Assembly: GCF_014489115.1 (NCBI RefSeq)
Contig: NZ_JACTAH010000002.1
Location: 1,537,129 to 1,601,128 of the forward strand
From: Thauera sedimentorum
Lineage (GTDB): Bacteria; Pseudomonadota; Gammaproteobacteria; Burkholderiales; Rhodocyclaceae
Direction: 5' to 3'
Length of the DNA stretch: 64,000 bases
Below the pieces are notes generated by a model. That model ran no database searches. It had not been told where the DNA came from and saw only the letters and a list, made by a program, of their open reading frames with translations. Both the position numbers and the translations under genes were made by a program. Positions 48,504 through 57,874 of the stretch are shown here, piece after piece. Every line of letters begins with the position of its first letter. Position 1 is the first letter of the stretch.

Positions 48504-50012
48504 TCAGTTGTTTGCCGTGGGTGCCAGCCGTATCAGAACGTGGCGGGCGTCGCGGTAGTGTTGTTCCAGTCGCGGGCCATATCGCGTCTGCAGGCCTTCA
48601 AGGTCGCGCTCGCGTAGCGCCAGGAAGATGGCATGGTCTCCGTCTGTCAGAGCTGCCAGCTCGTCGCTCGCAATGCTCCGCGCGCCTCCACGGGAATAAT
48701 AGCGTGCCGAGAACGGCAAATCGCCCAACCAATACAAGGAAGCAGCGTCACCGTCCGGCAGCGCCTCCAGCGCATCGACCAGCGGAGCCGCAGACCTGAG
48801 CTGCTCCGGATGCGCCACGAAGTGCAGCCCGATCAAGGTGACCGTCAGAGGCACCGCCATTGCGGCCCCCGGCAACGTCCACGGCTTCGGAGGATGCGCC
48901 AACGCGGGCAGCAGGCCGCGTGCGACAAGGATGGCGAGGAAGGGCAGGCCGGGCAGTACGTAGGTCCACAGGATGTTGCCGGACAGGCTGAAGAACAGGG
49001 CCGGGGCGAAGGCTGCGGGGATCAGCAGGCGCAGGGCGGAGTCGCCGAGGCTGCGGCGCAGGGCGGCGCGCCGGGACGGCGTCAGCAGGCTGCGCCCGAG
49101 CAGCACGGCGCCGACCGGCCCCCAGGGCAGGCTGGCCCACAGCAGGAAGAGCCAGATGGTGCCGCGCGGTTCGTCGTGCGCGCTGCCGTAGAGATCGCCG
49201 GCCCAGCCGGGATCGATGAAGCGGCGCAGGTGCTCGCCCACCAGGAAGTAGTCGAGGAAGCCGGGGGTCTTCAGTTCGGCGGCAACATACCAGGGCACGA
49301 CGATGAGCGCGGTGAGCAGGCTGCCCCGCCACCACGGCAGTGCCCGCCACAGATCCCGCCAGTGGCGTTGCCACAGCCCCCAGGCGAGGACCGGCAGACC
49401 GACCAGCACCACGGCCAGCGGCCCCTTGGCGAGCAGGCCGATGGCCAGGCCGGCGAAGAAGGCCCAGCGCCATCCGGCGGGCGCGCCGGGCTCCATCGAC
49501 AGCGCCAGGGCGACCAGGCTGAGCGTGGTGCCCAGGGTCAGGAAGGGGTCGGTGAGCACCGCGCCGGCGCTGACGAAGGGCAGGGCCATGCTGGCCAGGA
49601 TGAGGACGGTGAGCTGCCCGAGCCGCTCCCCGCCCTGGCGACGGGCCAGTTGCCAGCTGAGCCAGAGGATGCCGAGCATGGCCAGCCAACTCGGCAGGCG
49701 GACCGTGAAGTCGTGCAGGCCGAACAGGTCGATCGCGCCTGCCTGCGCCCAGAAGGACAGCGGCGGTTTGCCCCAGAAGGGCACGCCGGGTTCGAACCAG
49801 GGGGTGATCCAGTCGCCGCTTTCGGCCATCAGGCGGGCGGTTTCCGCGTAGCGCGGCTCGGTGGTGTCGCTCATCGGCAGGAGCGCCATGGTGAGCAGGC
49901 GCAGGGCCATGACCAGCCCTGCCAGCCAGAGCAGGCTGCCGGCGATGCGTGTGCCATGGCTGGCGGCAGGCGCCTGCAGCGAGCGCTCCGGGGACAGGGC
50001 GGCCTCAGGCAT
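48504..50012 (-). CDS. GT83-type lipid-linked sugar transferase (ArnT/PMT-like)
   Basis: 502-aa inner-membrane glycosyltransferase with an N-terminal helix followed by SDTTEPRYAETARLM (about 46-60), the periplasmic acidic motif of the ArnT/PMT GT-C fold, about ten further membrane helices and a soluble periplasmic C-terminus (about 415-502). It uses a polyprenyl-phosphate sugar to decorate lipid A, core or another envelope acceptor. No arnA, B, D, E or F genes are near, so aminoarabinose is not supported as the sugar. Start at 50010-50012 overlaps the GT2 stop by 8 bp. Confidence 0.87.
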   Translation of the reverse strand: MPEAALSPERSLQAPAASHGTRIAGSLLWLAGLVMALRLLTMALLPMSDTTEPRYAETARLMAESGDWITPWFEPGVPFWGKPPLSFWAQAGAIDLFGLHDFTVRLPSWLAMLGILWLSWQLARRQGGERLGQLTVLILASMALPFVSAGAVLTDPFLTLGTTLSLVALALSMEPGAPAGWRWAFFAGLAIGLLAKGPLAVVLVGLPVLAWGLWQRHWRDLWRALPWWRGSLLTALIVVPWYVAAELKTPGFLDYFLVGEHLRRFIDPGWAGDLYGSAHDEPRGTIWLFLLWASLPWGPVGAVLLGRSLLTPSRRAALRRSLGDSALRLLIPAAFAPALFFSLSGNILWTYVLPGLPFLAILVARGLLPALAHPPKPWTLPGAAMAVPLTVTLIGLHFVAHPEQLRSAAPLVDALEALPDGDAASLYWLGDLPFSARYYSRGGARSIASDELAALTDGDHAIFLALRERDLEGLQTRYGPRLEQHYRDARHVLIRLAPTANN

Positions 50013-51030
50013 GGCGACGGGCGTTCCAGGGCTGCGCGGCGGTCTGCTCGCAGGCCACCGGGAGGATGCGGCGTTCGTCCTGCAGCAGGTAGAGCGGGCG
50101 CCGCTTGGCTTCGATGTAGGTCTTGCCGACGTACTCGCCAACGATGCCGATGCCCAGCAACTGCACCCCGCCGAGGAAGGCGATCAGCGCCACCAGGGAG
50201 GGGTAGCCGGCCACCGGGTCGCCCAGCAGCAAGGCCTTGACGACGATCCAGGCGCAGAAGGCCGCTCCGGCCAGTGCGGTGAACAGGCCCGCAAGGGTGG
50301 CGAGGCGCAGCGGGGCGACCGAGAAGGAGGTGATGCCTTCCAGCGCAAGGCCGAAGAGCGCTGGCCAGCCCCACTTGCTGCGCCCCGCATGGCGCGCGGC
50401 GCGGTCGTACTGCAGCACCACCGTGGGCAGGCCGACCCAGGCGTAGAGGCCTTTCATGTAACGGTTGCGCTCGGGCAACTGCAGCAGGGCGTCGACCGCG
50501 CGCCGGCTCATCAGGCGGAAGTCGCCGGTATCCACCGCCACCGGGCTGGGGCTCAGGCGCGCCAGCAGGCGGTAGAAGGCGTGGGCGCTGGCGCGTTTCA
50601 GCCAGCTCTCCCCGGCACGGCTGCGGCGCTGCATCTGCACCACGTCGGCGCCGGCCTGCCAGTGTTCGAGCATCTGCGGAATCAGCTCCGGCGGGTCCTG
50701 CAGGTCGGCGTCCAGCACGACGACCGCGGCCCCGCGTGTGGCGGCCAGGCCGGCGCTCATCGCCGCCTCCTTGCCGAAGTTGCGGCTCAGGCGCAGCAGG
50801 CGTAGTTCGCAGTGCTGCGGCCGGGCAGCGGCGAGAAGCTCCGCGGAACCATCGCTGCTGCCGTCGTCGACGAACACCAGTTCGGTGCTCAGCGCCAGCC
50901 GCGCGGCAAGCGCTTCCAGCCGCTGCAGGCAGGCGGGCAGGACTTCGCGCTCGTTGTAGAAGGGAACGACGATGCTCAGGTCGGGCGCGCGCGGGCGTTC
51001 AGCCGGCCGCTTGAGCGGGTGCAGGTTCAT
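50005..51030 (-). CDS. GT2 polyprenyl-phosphate glycosyltransferase (GtrB/ArnC/DPM1-like)
   Basis: 341-aa enzyme that loads a sugar onto undecaprenyl phosphate at the cytoplasmic face. GT-A domain (about 15-240): LSIVVPFYNEREVLPACL, VFVDDGSSDGSAELL, the metal-binding DADLQDPPELIP, and the acceptor-side GDFRLMSRRAVDAL. Two C-terminal membrane helices (about 250-275 and 285-310) match the GtrB layout. The last 25 residues are a cytoplasmic tail with EYVGKTYIEAKRRPLY. GAGGATG ribosome site. The start lies inside the 3' end of the gtrA gene (32-bp overlap), indicating coupled synthesis. Confidence 0.9.
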   Translation of the reverse strand: MNLHPLKRPAERPRAPDLSIVVPFYNEREVLPACLQRLEALAARLALSTELVFVDDGSSDGSAELLAAARPQHCELRLLRLSRNFGKEAAMSAGLAATRGAAVVVLDADLQDPPELIPQMLEHWQAGADVVQMQRRSRAGESWLKRASAHAFYRLLARLSPSPVAVDTGDFRLMSRRAVDALLQLPERNRYMKGLYAWVGLPTVVLQYDRAARHAGRSKWGWPALFGLALEGITSFSVAPLRLATLAGLFTALAGAAFCAWIVVKALLLGDPVAGYPSLVALIAFLGGVQLLGIGIVGEYVGKTYIEAKRRPLYLLQDERRILPVACEQTAAQPWNARRHA

Positions 51031-51424
51031 GGAAGACCATCCTCGCGTAGAGCAGGTAATTGAGTGCGGCCACGGCCACCGTGGTGAGCGCCTGCGCGGT
51101 GGGCGCAGCCAGGGCGACCGGGCCGTGCAGCAGGGCGAAGAGCAGCAGATTGGCCAGCCAGCCGACGGCGCAGGCGGCCAGGTAGCGCGGCAGCGCGCTG
51201 CCATGGGCGCGGGTGCTGGAGAAGGTGTGCCTGTGCTGCAGGGGGTAGTTGAGCGCGGCCCCGGCCAGCGCGCCCAGCGCGGTGGCCAGCCGGGCATCGC
51301 TGCCGACGGCGATCAAAGCGGCCATGCAGGCCCAGTGGAGCAGCGTGGCGGCGATACCGGCGGCAGCGAAGCGCGCGGCGCGAGCCGCGCGGGCGAAGAC
51401 GCTGGGTGCGTAGGTGTGGGCCAT
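50999..51424 (-). CDS. gtrA: GtrA-family flippase-like membrane protein
   Basis: 141-aa protein with four membrane helices (about 15-35, 45-62, 80-100, 108-128), the GtrA/DPMS fold thought to flip or aid flipping of undecaprenyl-phosphate sugars. FAAAGIAATLLHW and NYPLQHRHTFSS are family-like. First gene of the seven-gene envelope operon. The ATG at 51422-51424 follows a TAGAGT candidate -10 by only 7 nt, so initiation may be nearly leaderless; an in-frame ATG three codons upstream overlaps that -10 and is disfavoured. Confidence 0.87.
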   Translation of the reverse strand: MAHTYAPSVFARAARAARFAAAGIAATLLHWACMAALIAVGSDARLATALGALAGAALNYPLQHRHTFSSTRAHGSALPRYLAACAVGWLANLLLFALLHGPVALAAPTAQALTTVAVAALNYLLYARMVFHEPAPAQAAG

Positions 51425-51431
51425 GGCCCGC

Positions 51432-51437
51432 ACTCTA
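51432..51437 (-). promoter_or_regulatory. candidate -10 element of the gtrA operon
   Basis: TAGAGT on the minus strand, 7 nt upstream of the gtrA ATG and 10 bp downstream of the 11-bp-period direct repeat, which occupies the place of the -35. Confidence 0.45.
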
Positions 51438-51447
51438 GGGCTGCCGG

Positions 51448-51467
51448 TGTCGGCGAAATGTCGGCGA
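51448..51467 (-). promoter_or_regulatory. direct repeat, candidate response-regulator operator for the gtrA operon
   Basis: Minus strand TCGCCGACA-TT-TCGCCGACA: two identical 9-mers with an 11-bp period. One helical turn between half-sites is characteristic of PhoB/OmpR-family activators, and this family's regulator is encoded in the operon. The repeat covers the -35 position. Confidence 0.55.
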
Positions 51468-51520
51468 GGCGTTAAGAAAACGTGAAGGCAGGGTTCTGCG
51501 CTGCCGTGCCGCAGCGGGGC

Positions 51521-51820
51521 TCAGACGTCGGGCAGGATGTGAAAACCGGTGTCCTGCGGGCCGTCGGCGGCGCTGATCTCGATGCGCTCGACCTGGGCGT
51601 TGGGCGGACCCTGGTAGGCCCAGTCGATGAAGCGTTCGATGGCTTCCTCGGGGCCAGCCACCAAGGCTTCGACGCTGCCGTCGCGCAGGTTGCGGGCCCA
51701 GCCGTGCAGGGCGAGGCGGTCGGCCTCCGCCTTGGCGCTGGCGCGGTACCACACGCCCTGGACGCGGCCGACGATGAGCAGGCGGCGGCTGATGCCGGCG
51801 GTGGATGAGGTGTCAGACAT
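51521..51820 (-). CDS. acyP: acylphosphatase
   Basis: 99-aa small enzyme that hydrolyses carboxyl-phosphate bonds. It has the acylphosphatase signature LLIVGRVQGVWYRASAKAEA (about 15-34), containing the phosphate-cradling loop and the catalytic Arg, and GWARNLRDGSVEALVAG (about 40-56) with the catalytic Asn. The C-terminal DTGFHILPDV strand completes the ferredoxin-like fold. Its ATG overlaps the sulP stop by 8 bp. A 96-nt gap with promoter-like signals separates it from gtrA, so it is not part of the envelope operon. Confidence 0.93.
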   Translation of the reverse strand: MSDTSSTAGISRRLLIVGRVQGVWYRASAKAEADRLALHGWARNLRDGSVEALVAGPEEAIERFIDWAYQGPPNAQVERIEISAADGPQDTGFHILPDV

Positions 51821-53504
51821 AGGAGATCTCCGGGTCGTGGCCGTCGAGTTGCTGGGCGCGGATCAGCGCTTCGGTGAGATTGGCCGCGACGTTGTGCTCG
51901 CCCAGCGTGTCGAGGAAGCCCGAGCGGAACACCAGCGAGCCGGGCTGCGAGTTGAGGTCGCAGAGGATCAGTTCCGCGCCGCGCTTGTCGAGGTTGCGCT
52001 GCAGGGTCTGCAGGATGTCCAGCCCGGTGGTGTCGATGCTGATCACCTTGCCCATGTCGAGAATGACCACGTCCGGGTGGCCGTGTTGCATCAGCAGCAG
52101 GTTTTCCAGCTTGTTGGCGGCGCCGAAGAACAGGCTGCCGTACATCCGGTAGGCGAGGATGCGCGGACCGCCGTCGGCGCGTGACAGCGCCTGCACGCCG
52201 TAGTGGTCTTCCAGCGGGATGCGCTCGATGCGGGTGAGGTCGGACATGCGGTAGATGAAGAACAGGCTGGCCAGCGCCAGGCCGATCTCCACCGCCAGGG
52301 TGAGGTCGAAGAGTACGGTGATCAGGAAGGTGCCGAGCAGGATGGTGCGGTACTGCACCGAGAAGCGCGCCAGCTCCCGGGGCGCGAAGGCATGCCATTC
52401 GCCCATGTTGATCGACACCACCACGACGATGGCCGACAGGGTGGCCAGCGGGATGTGGCTGGCCAGCGGCGCGAGCGCCAGCACCACCGCGAGCAGCACG
52501 CCGGCGTGGATCATGCCGGCCACCGGGGTGCGCCCGCCGGTGCGGATGTTGGTTGCGGTGCGGGCGATCGCGCCGGTGGCGGCGAAGCCGCCGAACAGCG
52601 GCGCGGCGATGTTGGCCACACCCTGGGCCATCAGCTCCTGGTTGGGGTCGTGGCGGTCGTCGATCTGGCTGTCGGCGACGCGCGCCGAGAGCAGCGATTC
52701 GATGGCGCCCAGCAGCGCGATGGTGAGCGCCGGGGCGATCAGCTTGCCCAGGGTGCCGAGCGAGAGATCCGGCAGGCCGAAGTCCGGCAGGCTTTGCGGA
52801 ATGCCGCCGAAGCGGCTGCCGATGGTGTCCACCGGCAGGGCCAGGAGCGCATTCAGCGCGGTGGCGATGATCAGCACCGCCAGCGGGCCGGGCAGGCGGC
52901 GCATCCATGCGAAGTGCGTGGCGGCCAGGCGGTTCCAGCCGAGCAGCACCGCGAGCGAGGCCACTGCAAGCAGCACGGTGGGCAGCTGGATGGTGTGCAG
53001 ATGGGCGGCCAGCGTCTGCATCTTGGCGAAGAACTCGCCCGGCAACTGCTCGATCTGCAGACCAAGGAAGTCCTTGATCTGCGAGATGAAGATCACCACC
53101 GCGATGCCGTTGGTGAAGCCGATCACCACCGACAGCGGGATGAAGCGGATCATGTTGCCGAGCCGGAAGGCGCCCATGGCCAGCAGCATCACGCCGGACA
53201 TCATGGTGGCGACCAGCAGGTTGGCCACCCCGTAGTCGACGACGATGGCGTAGATGATGGGGATGAAGGCGCCGGTGGGGCCGCCGATCTGCACCCGCGA
53301 GCCACCGAGCAGCGAAATCAGCAGACCGGCGACGATGGCGGTCCAGATGCCGGCGGCCGGGCTCATGCCCGAGGCGATGGCGAAGGCCATGGCCAGCGGC
53401 AGGGCGAGCACGCCGACGGTGATGCCGGCCGACAGGTCGGCGGCAAACCCTGCCCGGTCGTAGCCGGGCAGGGTGTCAAGCAGTTTGGGGCGGAACGAAA
53501 CCAT
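51813..53504 (-). CDS. SulP-family anion transporter with STAS domain
   Basis: 563-aa SLC26/SulP protein. Residues about 20-420 form the 14-segment UraA-like membrane domain (FAADLSAGITVGVLALPLAMAFAIASG, GGSRVQIGGPTGAFIPIIYAIV, ALLGAIESLLSARVAD, ELMAQGVANIAAPLFGGFAATGAIARTATNIRTGGRTPVAGMIHA). The C-terminal STAS domain (about 440-555, VVILDMGKVISIDTTGLDILQTL) is regulatory. Candidate substrates include bicarbonate, sulfate or dicarboxylates; sequence alone does not decide. GGAGG ribosome site. Followed by acyP with an 8-bp overlap. Confidence 0.92.
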   Translation of the reverse strand: MVSFRPKLLDTLPGYDRAGFAADLSAGITVGVLALPLAMAFAIASGMSPAAGIWTAIVAGLLISLLGGSRVQIGGPTGAFIPIIYAIVVDYGVANLLVATMMSGVMLLAMGAFRLGNMIRFIPLSVVIGFTNGIAVVIFISQIKDFLGLQIEQLPGEFFAKMQTLAAHLHTIQLPTVLLAVASLAVLLGWNRLAATHFAWMRRLPGPLAVLIIATALNALLALPVDTIGSRFGGIPQSLPDFGLPDLSLGTLGKLIAPALTIALLGAIESLLSARVADSQIDDRHDPNQELMAQGVANIAAPLFGGFAATGAIARTATNIRTGGRTPVAGMIHAGVLLAVVLALAPLASHIPLATLSAIVVVVSINMGEWHAFAPRELARFSVQYRTILLGTFLITVLFDLTLAVEIGLALASLFFIYRMSDLTRIERIPLEDHYGVQALSRADGGPRILAYRMYGSLFFGAANKLENLLLMQHGHPDVVILDMGKVISIDTTGLDILQTLQRNLDKRGAELILCDLNSQPGSLVFRSGFLDTLGEHNVAANLTEALIRAQQLDGHDPEISYV

Positions 53505-53629
53505 GGTGCCTCCTGAACGTTTCCAGCGGGATGCGCATGCACACGACGGCGGGGCGGACGACGAGTCGTCCGAAGCCGTTGCGTTGATGCGCGATCCAGC
53601 GCTTGGAAATGGTCAGGGGCATGGGCGGC

Positions 53630-55801
53630 TTACTTGACCCGCATGCCGGGCGCGGCGCCCACGTCCGGCGACAGGATGTAGAGGCCGCCGGTCTTGCCGT
53701 CCGGGTCGGAGGCGGCCAGCACCATGCCTTCGCTCAGGCCGAACTTCATCTTGCGCGGCGCGAGGTTGGCCACCATCACGGTGAGGCGGCCGACCAGCGC
53801 GGCCGGGTCGTAGGCCGACTTGATGCCGGCGAACACTTGGCGCGGCTTCGGGTTGCCGGCCTCGTCGGTCTCGCCGATGTCGAGGGACAGGCGGATCAGC
53901 TTGTCGGCGCCCTCGACATGCTGGGCATCGACGATCTTCGCGATACGCAGGTCGACCTTGGTGAAGTCGTCGATGGAGATGTGTTCCTTCGCCGTTTCGG
54001 CCGTCTGCGCGGCGTGCTGCTGCTTTTCCGCATGGCGCTGTTGCGAGCTCGCGGCCTTGGCGGTTTCCGCCGGCTTCGAGGTGGCTGCCGCGGCAGCCGG
54101 GGCGAGCGATTCGCGGTTGGCTTCCAGCAACGCGTCGATCTGCTTGCGTTCCACCCGGGTCATCAGGTGCTGGTAGGCCTTGATGGTGTGGCCCGCGGGC
54201 AGCGGATGCCAGCCGGCGTTCCAGGTCAGTGGCTCGATGGCGAGGAAGGCTTCAACCTGTTCGGCGAGCGCCGGCAGCACCGGCTTGAGATACAGGGTGA
54301 GGTCGCGGAACAGGGTCAGCGCGGTGCTGCACACCGTGTGCAGCTGCGCCTCCTGGCCTTCCTGCTTGGCCAGTTCCCAGGGCTTGTGGTCGTTCACGTA
54401 CTGGTTGGCCATGTCGGCGAGACGCATGATCTCGCGCAGCGCGCGGCCGTAGTCGCGTTCCTCGTAGGCGCGGGCGATGATCGCCGCCTCGAAGGCGGTC
54501 TCGAACTCGCCGGTGGCGCGCGGGTCGCTGGCGCCCAGCTTGCCGTCGAAGCGCTTGGCGATGAACCCCGCGCAGCGGCTGGCGATGTTCACGTACTTGC
54601 CGACCAGGTCGGAATTGACCTTGGCGATCAGGTCGTCGAGGTTGAGGTCGACGTCCTCCATGGTGCCGTTGGATTTGGCGGCAAAGTAGTAGCGCAGCCA
54701 CTCGGGGTTGAGCTTCTGCTCGACGTAGGAGTGCGCGGTGATGAAGGTGCCGCGGCTCTTGCTCATCTTGGCGCCGTCCACGGTCAGGAAACCGTTCACG
54801 CACAGCTGGCTGGGCGTGCGATAGCCGGCGAACTTCAGCATCGCCGGCCAGAACAGGGCGTGGAAGTAGAGGATGTCCTTGCCGATGAAGTGCACCATTT
54901 CGGTACCGGCGGCCTCGGCGCGCGCGGCGTCGGTGTAGTCCTCCACCGTGATGTCGCCGCGCTTCTCGGCATGATGGCGGAAGCTGGCGAGGTAGCCGAT
55001 CGGCGCATCCAGCCAGACGTAGAAGTACTTGCCCGGCGCGCCGGGGATCTCGAAGCCGAAATAGGGCGCGTCGCGCGAGATGTCCCAGTCGGAGAGCTTG
55101 TTCTCGCCTTCCTCGCCCAGCCATTCCTTCATCTTGTTGGCCGCTTCCGCCTGCAGGCGGCGCTGCCCGGCGGCGTTGCTGCCGCGCGTCCACTCGCGCA
55201 GGAAGGCCACCGCGCGCTCGTCGGAGAGGCGGAAGAAGTAGTGCTCGGAGGTGCGCAGCTCGGGCTTGGCGCCGGACACCGCGGAATAGGGGTTCTTAAG
55301 CTCGGTGGGGGCGTAGGCCGCGCCGCACACCTCGCAGTTGTCGCCGTACTGGTCGGTAGCCCCGCACTTGGGGCATTCGCCCTTGATGAAGCGGTCCGGC
55401 AGGAACATGTTCTTGACCGGGTCGTAGTACTGCTCGATGGCGCGGGTGTCGATCAGTTCGGCAGACTTCAGCTTGCCGTAGATGTCTTCCGCGTAGGCGC
55501 GGTTCTCCGGGCTGTGGGTGGAGTGGTAATGGTCGAAGGCCACGCCGAAGGCGGTGAAGTCGCGCAGGTGCTCGCCATGCACGCGGGCGATGAGCTGCTC
55601 GGGGGTGATGCCTTCCTTCTCGGCGCGCAGCATCACCGGCGTGCCGTGGGTGTCGTCCGCGCACACGTAGTGCACCGTGTTGCCGCGCATGCGCTGGTAT
55701 CGCACCCAGATGTCGGCCTGGATGTAGCCCACCAGGTGGCCGAGGTGGATGTCGCCGTTGGCGTAGGGCAGGGCGTTGGTGACGAGGATCTTGCGGGACA
55801 T
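53630..55801 (-). CDS. metG: methionyl-tRNA synthetase
   Basis: Class I synthetase, 723 aa, dimer-forming long type. HIGH region [16 protein letters not shown] (about 11-26), zinc knuckle [17 protein letters not shown] (about 142-158), KMSKSRGT (about 331), anticodon-binding helices, then an Ala/Lys-rich linker and a C-terminal EMAP-II/Trbp111 tRNA-binding OB domain (about 605-723, [24 protein letters not shown]). The ATG at 55799-55801 ([13 protein letters not shown]) is the conserved start. It lies 124 nt from the upstream OmpA-like gene, which contains a REP arm. Confidence 0.97.
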   Translation of the reverse strand: MSRKILVTNALPYANGDIHLGHLVGYIQADIWVRYQRMRGNTVHYVCADDTHGTPVMLRAEKEGITPEQLIARVHGEHLRDFTAFGVAFDHYHSTHSPENRAYAEDIYGKLKSAELIDTRAIEQYYDPVKNMFLPDRFIKGECPKCGATDQYGDNCEVCGAAYAPTELKNPYSAVSGAKPELRTSEHYFFRLSDERAVAFLREWTRGSNAAGQRRLQAEAANKMKEWLGEEGENKLSDWDISRDAPYFGFEIPGAPGKYFYVWLDAPIGYLASFRHHAEKRGDITVEDYTDAARAEAAGTEMVHFIGKDILYFHALFWPAMLKFAGYRTPSQLCVNGFLTVDGAKMSKSRGTFITAHSYVEQKLNPEWLRYYFAAKSNGTMEDVDLNLDDLIAKVNSDLVGKYVNIASRCAGFIAKRFDGKLGASDPRATGEFETAFEAAIIARAYEERDYGRALREIMRLADMANQYVNDHKPWELAKQEGQEAQLHTVCSTALTLFRDLTLYLKPVLPALAEQVEAFLAIEPLTWNAGWHPLPAGHTIKAYQHLMTRVERKQIDALLEANRESLAPAAAAATSKPAETAKAASSQQRHAEKQQHAAQTAETAKEHISIDDFTKVDLRIAKIVDAQHVEGADKLIRLSLDIGETDEAGNPKPRQVFAGIKSAYDPAALVGRLTVMVANLAPRKMKFGLSEGMVLAASDPDGKTGGLYILSPDVGAAPGMRVK

Positions 55802-55868
55802 GATGTAGGGGCCGGGCGAAAAACGAAATTTTAGCAAACGCCGACGCCCTTACACCGACGATTGTGGC

Positions 55869-55891
55869 GTAGGAGCGGCAGCCGCCGCGAT
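55869..55891. repeat. single arm of the REP-type repeat
   Basis: GTAGGAGCGGCAGCCGCCGC matches the arm of the inverted repeat at 14465-14538 except in the centre, where it forms its own small palindrome. It lies in the metG/OmpA-like spacer. Confidence 0.6.
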
Positions 55892-55925
55892 GGAGCGGCG
55901 GTTTCCTGCGGGACCGGTCCTGTGC

Positions 55926-56483
55926 CTAATAAAGCGGGCGCAGGATCAGTTCGACCCGGCGGTTGGCCGCCTGCCCGGCCGGGGTACCGTTGTCGGCGAT
56001 CGGTTCGCTCTCGCCGCGGCCGTCTGCCGACAGCCTGAGCAGGGCGATGCCACGGCTGCGCAGGAACTCGACGACGGCTTCCGCGCGGGCGATCGACAGG
56101 CGCAGGTTGTGCAGTTCGCTGCCCATGCTGTCGGTGTGGCCGACCACATCCACGGCCGCCAGCGCCTGCGCCTGCAGCGCGGGGACCAGCTTCTGCAGCG
56201 TGGCGGCGAGTGCCGGGCGGGGCTCGGTCTGGTTCGGGGCGAAGCCGTCGGCCGCCGGTATGCGCACCAGCAGGCTGCCGTCCGGGCGCGTCTGCACGGC
56301 GGTGCCCGGCAGCTTGCCGATGTCCGCTTCGAGCGCGGCGCGCACGGCCGGCCAGTCGATCGCGGGCCGCGCCTGGGCGGCTTCGCGGCTGCCCGCCCCC
56401 GCGGGGGCGCTGCCTTGCGTGGCACAGCCGGCGAGCAGGACGGCGCAGACGAGGGCGGAGGTCAGCAGGCGGGCGTTGTGCAT
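55926..56483 (-). CDS. OmpA-like peptidoglycan-associated lipoprotein
   Basis: 185-aa outer-membrane lipoprotein. Lipobox LLAGC with Cys at residue 20, a short linker, an unassigned segment (about 45-90) and an OmpA C-terminal domain (about 92-183): VDVVGHTDSMGSELHNLRLSIARAEAVVEFLRSRGI, LSADGRGESEPIADN and NRRVELIL, including the Asp and Arg that grip diaminopimelate. It is similar to YfiB/Pal-type proteins. The Tol genes are not adjacent, so this is not the main Pal. It is divergent from apbC across 166 bp. Confidence 0.9.
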   Translation of the reverse strand: MHNARLLTSALVCAVLLAGCATQGSAPAGAGSREAAQARPAIDWPAVRAALEADIGKLPGTAVQTRPDGSLLVRIPAADGFAPNQTEPRPALAATLQKLVPALQAQALAAVDVVGHTDSMGSELHNLRLSIARAEAVVEFLRSRGIALLRLSADGRGESEPIADNGTPAGQAANRRVELILRPLY

Positions 56484-56587
56484 GGTGTGCGGGCTGCAAT
56501 TGGCTGGTGGGCGGCGATCTTACCCGCTTCGCGGCGGGGAGAAAAAACCCTGCGAACCAAGAGGGTGAGTGCACCGTGGCGCTCCGG

Positions 56588-56593
56588 TATCAT
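56588..56593 (+). promoter_or_regulatory. candidate -10 element for apbC
   Basis: TATCAT lies 56 nt upstream of the apbC ATG in the divergent spacer. The -35 is not clear. Confidence 0.25.
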
Positions 56594-56649
56594 TTTGCGC
56601 AGCGAGCCTGCCGCAGGCGGGGCTCCCCCGACACAGAGGACAGAACAAA

Positions 56650-57741
56650 ATGAGCGTGAGCGTCGAGAACGTCAACGAGGCACTGAAATCGGTGCTCGAT
56701 CCGAATACCGGCAAGGACTTCGTCACCGGCCGCTGTATCCGCAACCTGTCGGTCGATGGCGGCACGGTCCGCTTCGGCGTGGAGCTCGGCTATCCGGCGC
56801 GGAGCCAGACCGAACTGGTCCGCAAGCTGGTCACCGACGCGGTGGCCGCGTTGCCGGGCGTGACCGCGGTCGAGGCGGACGTGTACTGCAAGATCGTCGC
56901 GCATGCGGTGCAGCATGGCGTGAAGTTGCTCTCCGGGGTGAAGAACATCATCGCCGTGGCTTCCGGCAAGGGCGGCGTGGGCAAGAGCACCACCTCGGTG
57001 AACCTGGCGCTGGCATTGGCCGCCGAGGGCGCGCGGGTGGGCATCCTGGATGCCGACATCTACGGGCCGTCGCAGCCGCAGATGCTGGGCATCGGCAACG
57101 AGCGCCCGCAATCGCTGGACGGCAAGAGCATGGAGCCGCTGGAGGCGCACGGCATCCAGGCGATGTCGATCGGCTTCCTGGTGGACCAGGAGACGCCGAT
57201 GGTGTGGCGCGGGCCGATGGCTACCCAGGCGCTCAACCAGTTGCTCAAGGACACCAACTGGAAGGACCTCGACTACCTGGTCATCGACATGCCGCCGGGC
57301 ACCGGCGACATCCAGCTGACCCTGTCGCAGCAGGTGCCGGTGACCGGCGCGGTGATCGTCACCACGCCGCAGGACATCGCGCTGCTCGACGCGCGCAAGG
57401 GCATCAAGATGTTCGAGAAGGTCGGCGTGCCGGTGGTCGGCGTGGTGGAGAATATGAGCATCCACATCTGTTCCAAGTGCGGCCACGAGGAGCACATCTT
57501 CGGCACTGGCGGCGGGCAGAAGCTGTGCGCCGACTACGACATCCCCTTCCTCGGCGCCCTGCCGCTGGACCTGCAGATCCGCCAGGAGGCCGACGGCGGC
57601 ACGCCCACGGTGGCCGCCGACCCGGACGGCCGCATCGCCGCGATCTACCGCGAGATCGCGCGCAAGGTGGCGGTGCGGGTGGCCGAGAAGGCCAAGGACA
57701 TGACCCACAAGTTCCCCAGCATCGTGGTGCAGAACACCTGA
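56650..57741 (+). CDS. apbC: iron-sulfur cluster carrier protein ApbC/Mrp
   Basis: 363-aa P-loop NTPase that binds and transfers Fe-S clusters. N-terminal MIP18/DUF59-like domain (about 1-90, [20 protein letters not shown]), then a deviant Walker [21 protein letters not shown] (about 103-122), [19 protein letters not shown], and the CxxC pair in [14 protein letters not shown] (about 274-287) that ligates the cluster across the dimer. The [17 protein letters not shown] segment is the Mrp Walker B. The ATG at 56650 is preceded by AGAGGACAG. It neighbours metG and dcd, a common betaproteobacterial arrangement. Confidence 0.95.
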   Translation: MSVSVENVNEALKSVLDPNTGKDFVTGRCIRNLSVDGGTVRFGVELGYPARSQTELVRKLVTDAVAALPGVTAVEADVYCKIVAHAVQHGVKLLSGVKNIIAVASGKGGVGKSTTSVNLALALAAEGARVGILDADIYGPSQPQMLGIGNERPQSLDGKSMEPLEAHGIQAMSIGFLVDQETPMVWRGPMATQALNQLLKDTNWKDLDYLVIDMPPGTGDIQLTLSQQVPVTGAVIVTTPQDIALLDARKGIKMFEKVGVPVVGVVENMSIHICSKCGHEEHIFGTGGGQKLCADYDIPFLGALPLDLQIRQEADGGTPTVAADPDGRIAAIYREIARKVAVRVAEKAKDMTHKFPSIVVQNT

Positions 57742-57751
57742 GCGCAGCCCG

Positions 57752-57788
57752 GCGGGGCGCGGCCTGCGCGGCGCCCCGCACTGTCCCT
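57752..57788 (+). terminator. possible hairpin terminator after apbC
   Basis: A 9-bp G+C stem (57752-57760 with 57771-57779) and a 10-nt loop, followed by CTGTCCCTTT. The weak U-run lowers confidence; some readthrough to dcd is likely. Confidence 0.4.
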
Positions 57789-57874
57789 TTCGAATCGGCG
57801 GCGCTTGTCCTACACTACGCGGATTTTTCACCGCCGGCCCAGGTGCCGGACAGGCAGCCAAGGAACCGCGCCCG

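Noticed and set aside
48504..51424. Aminoarabinose (arn) operon
   Set aside because: Only ArnC-like and ArnT-like enzymes are present; arnA, B, D and E/F are missing and GtrA is present, so a Gtr-like system fits better.
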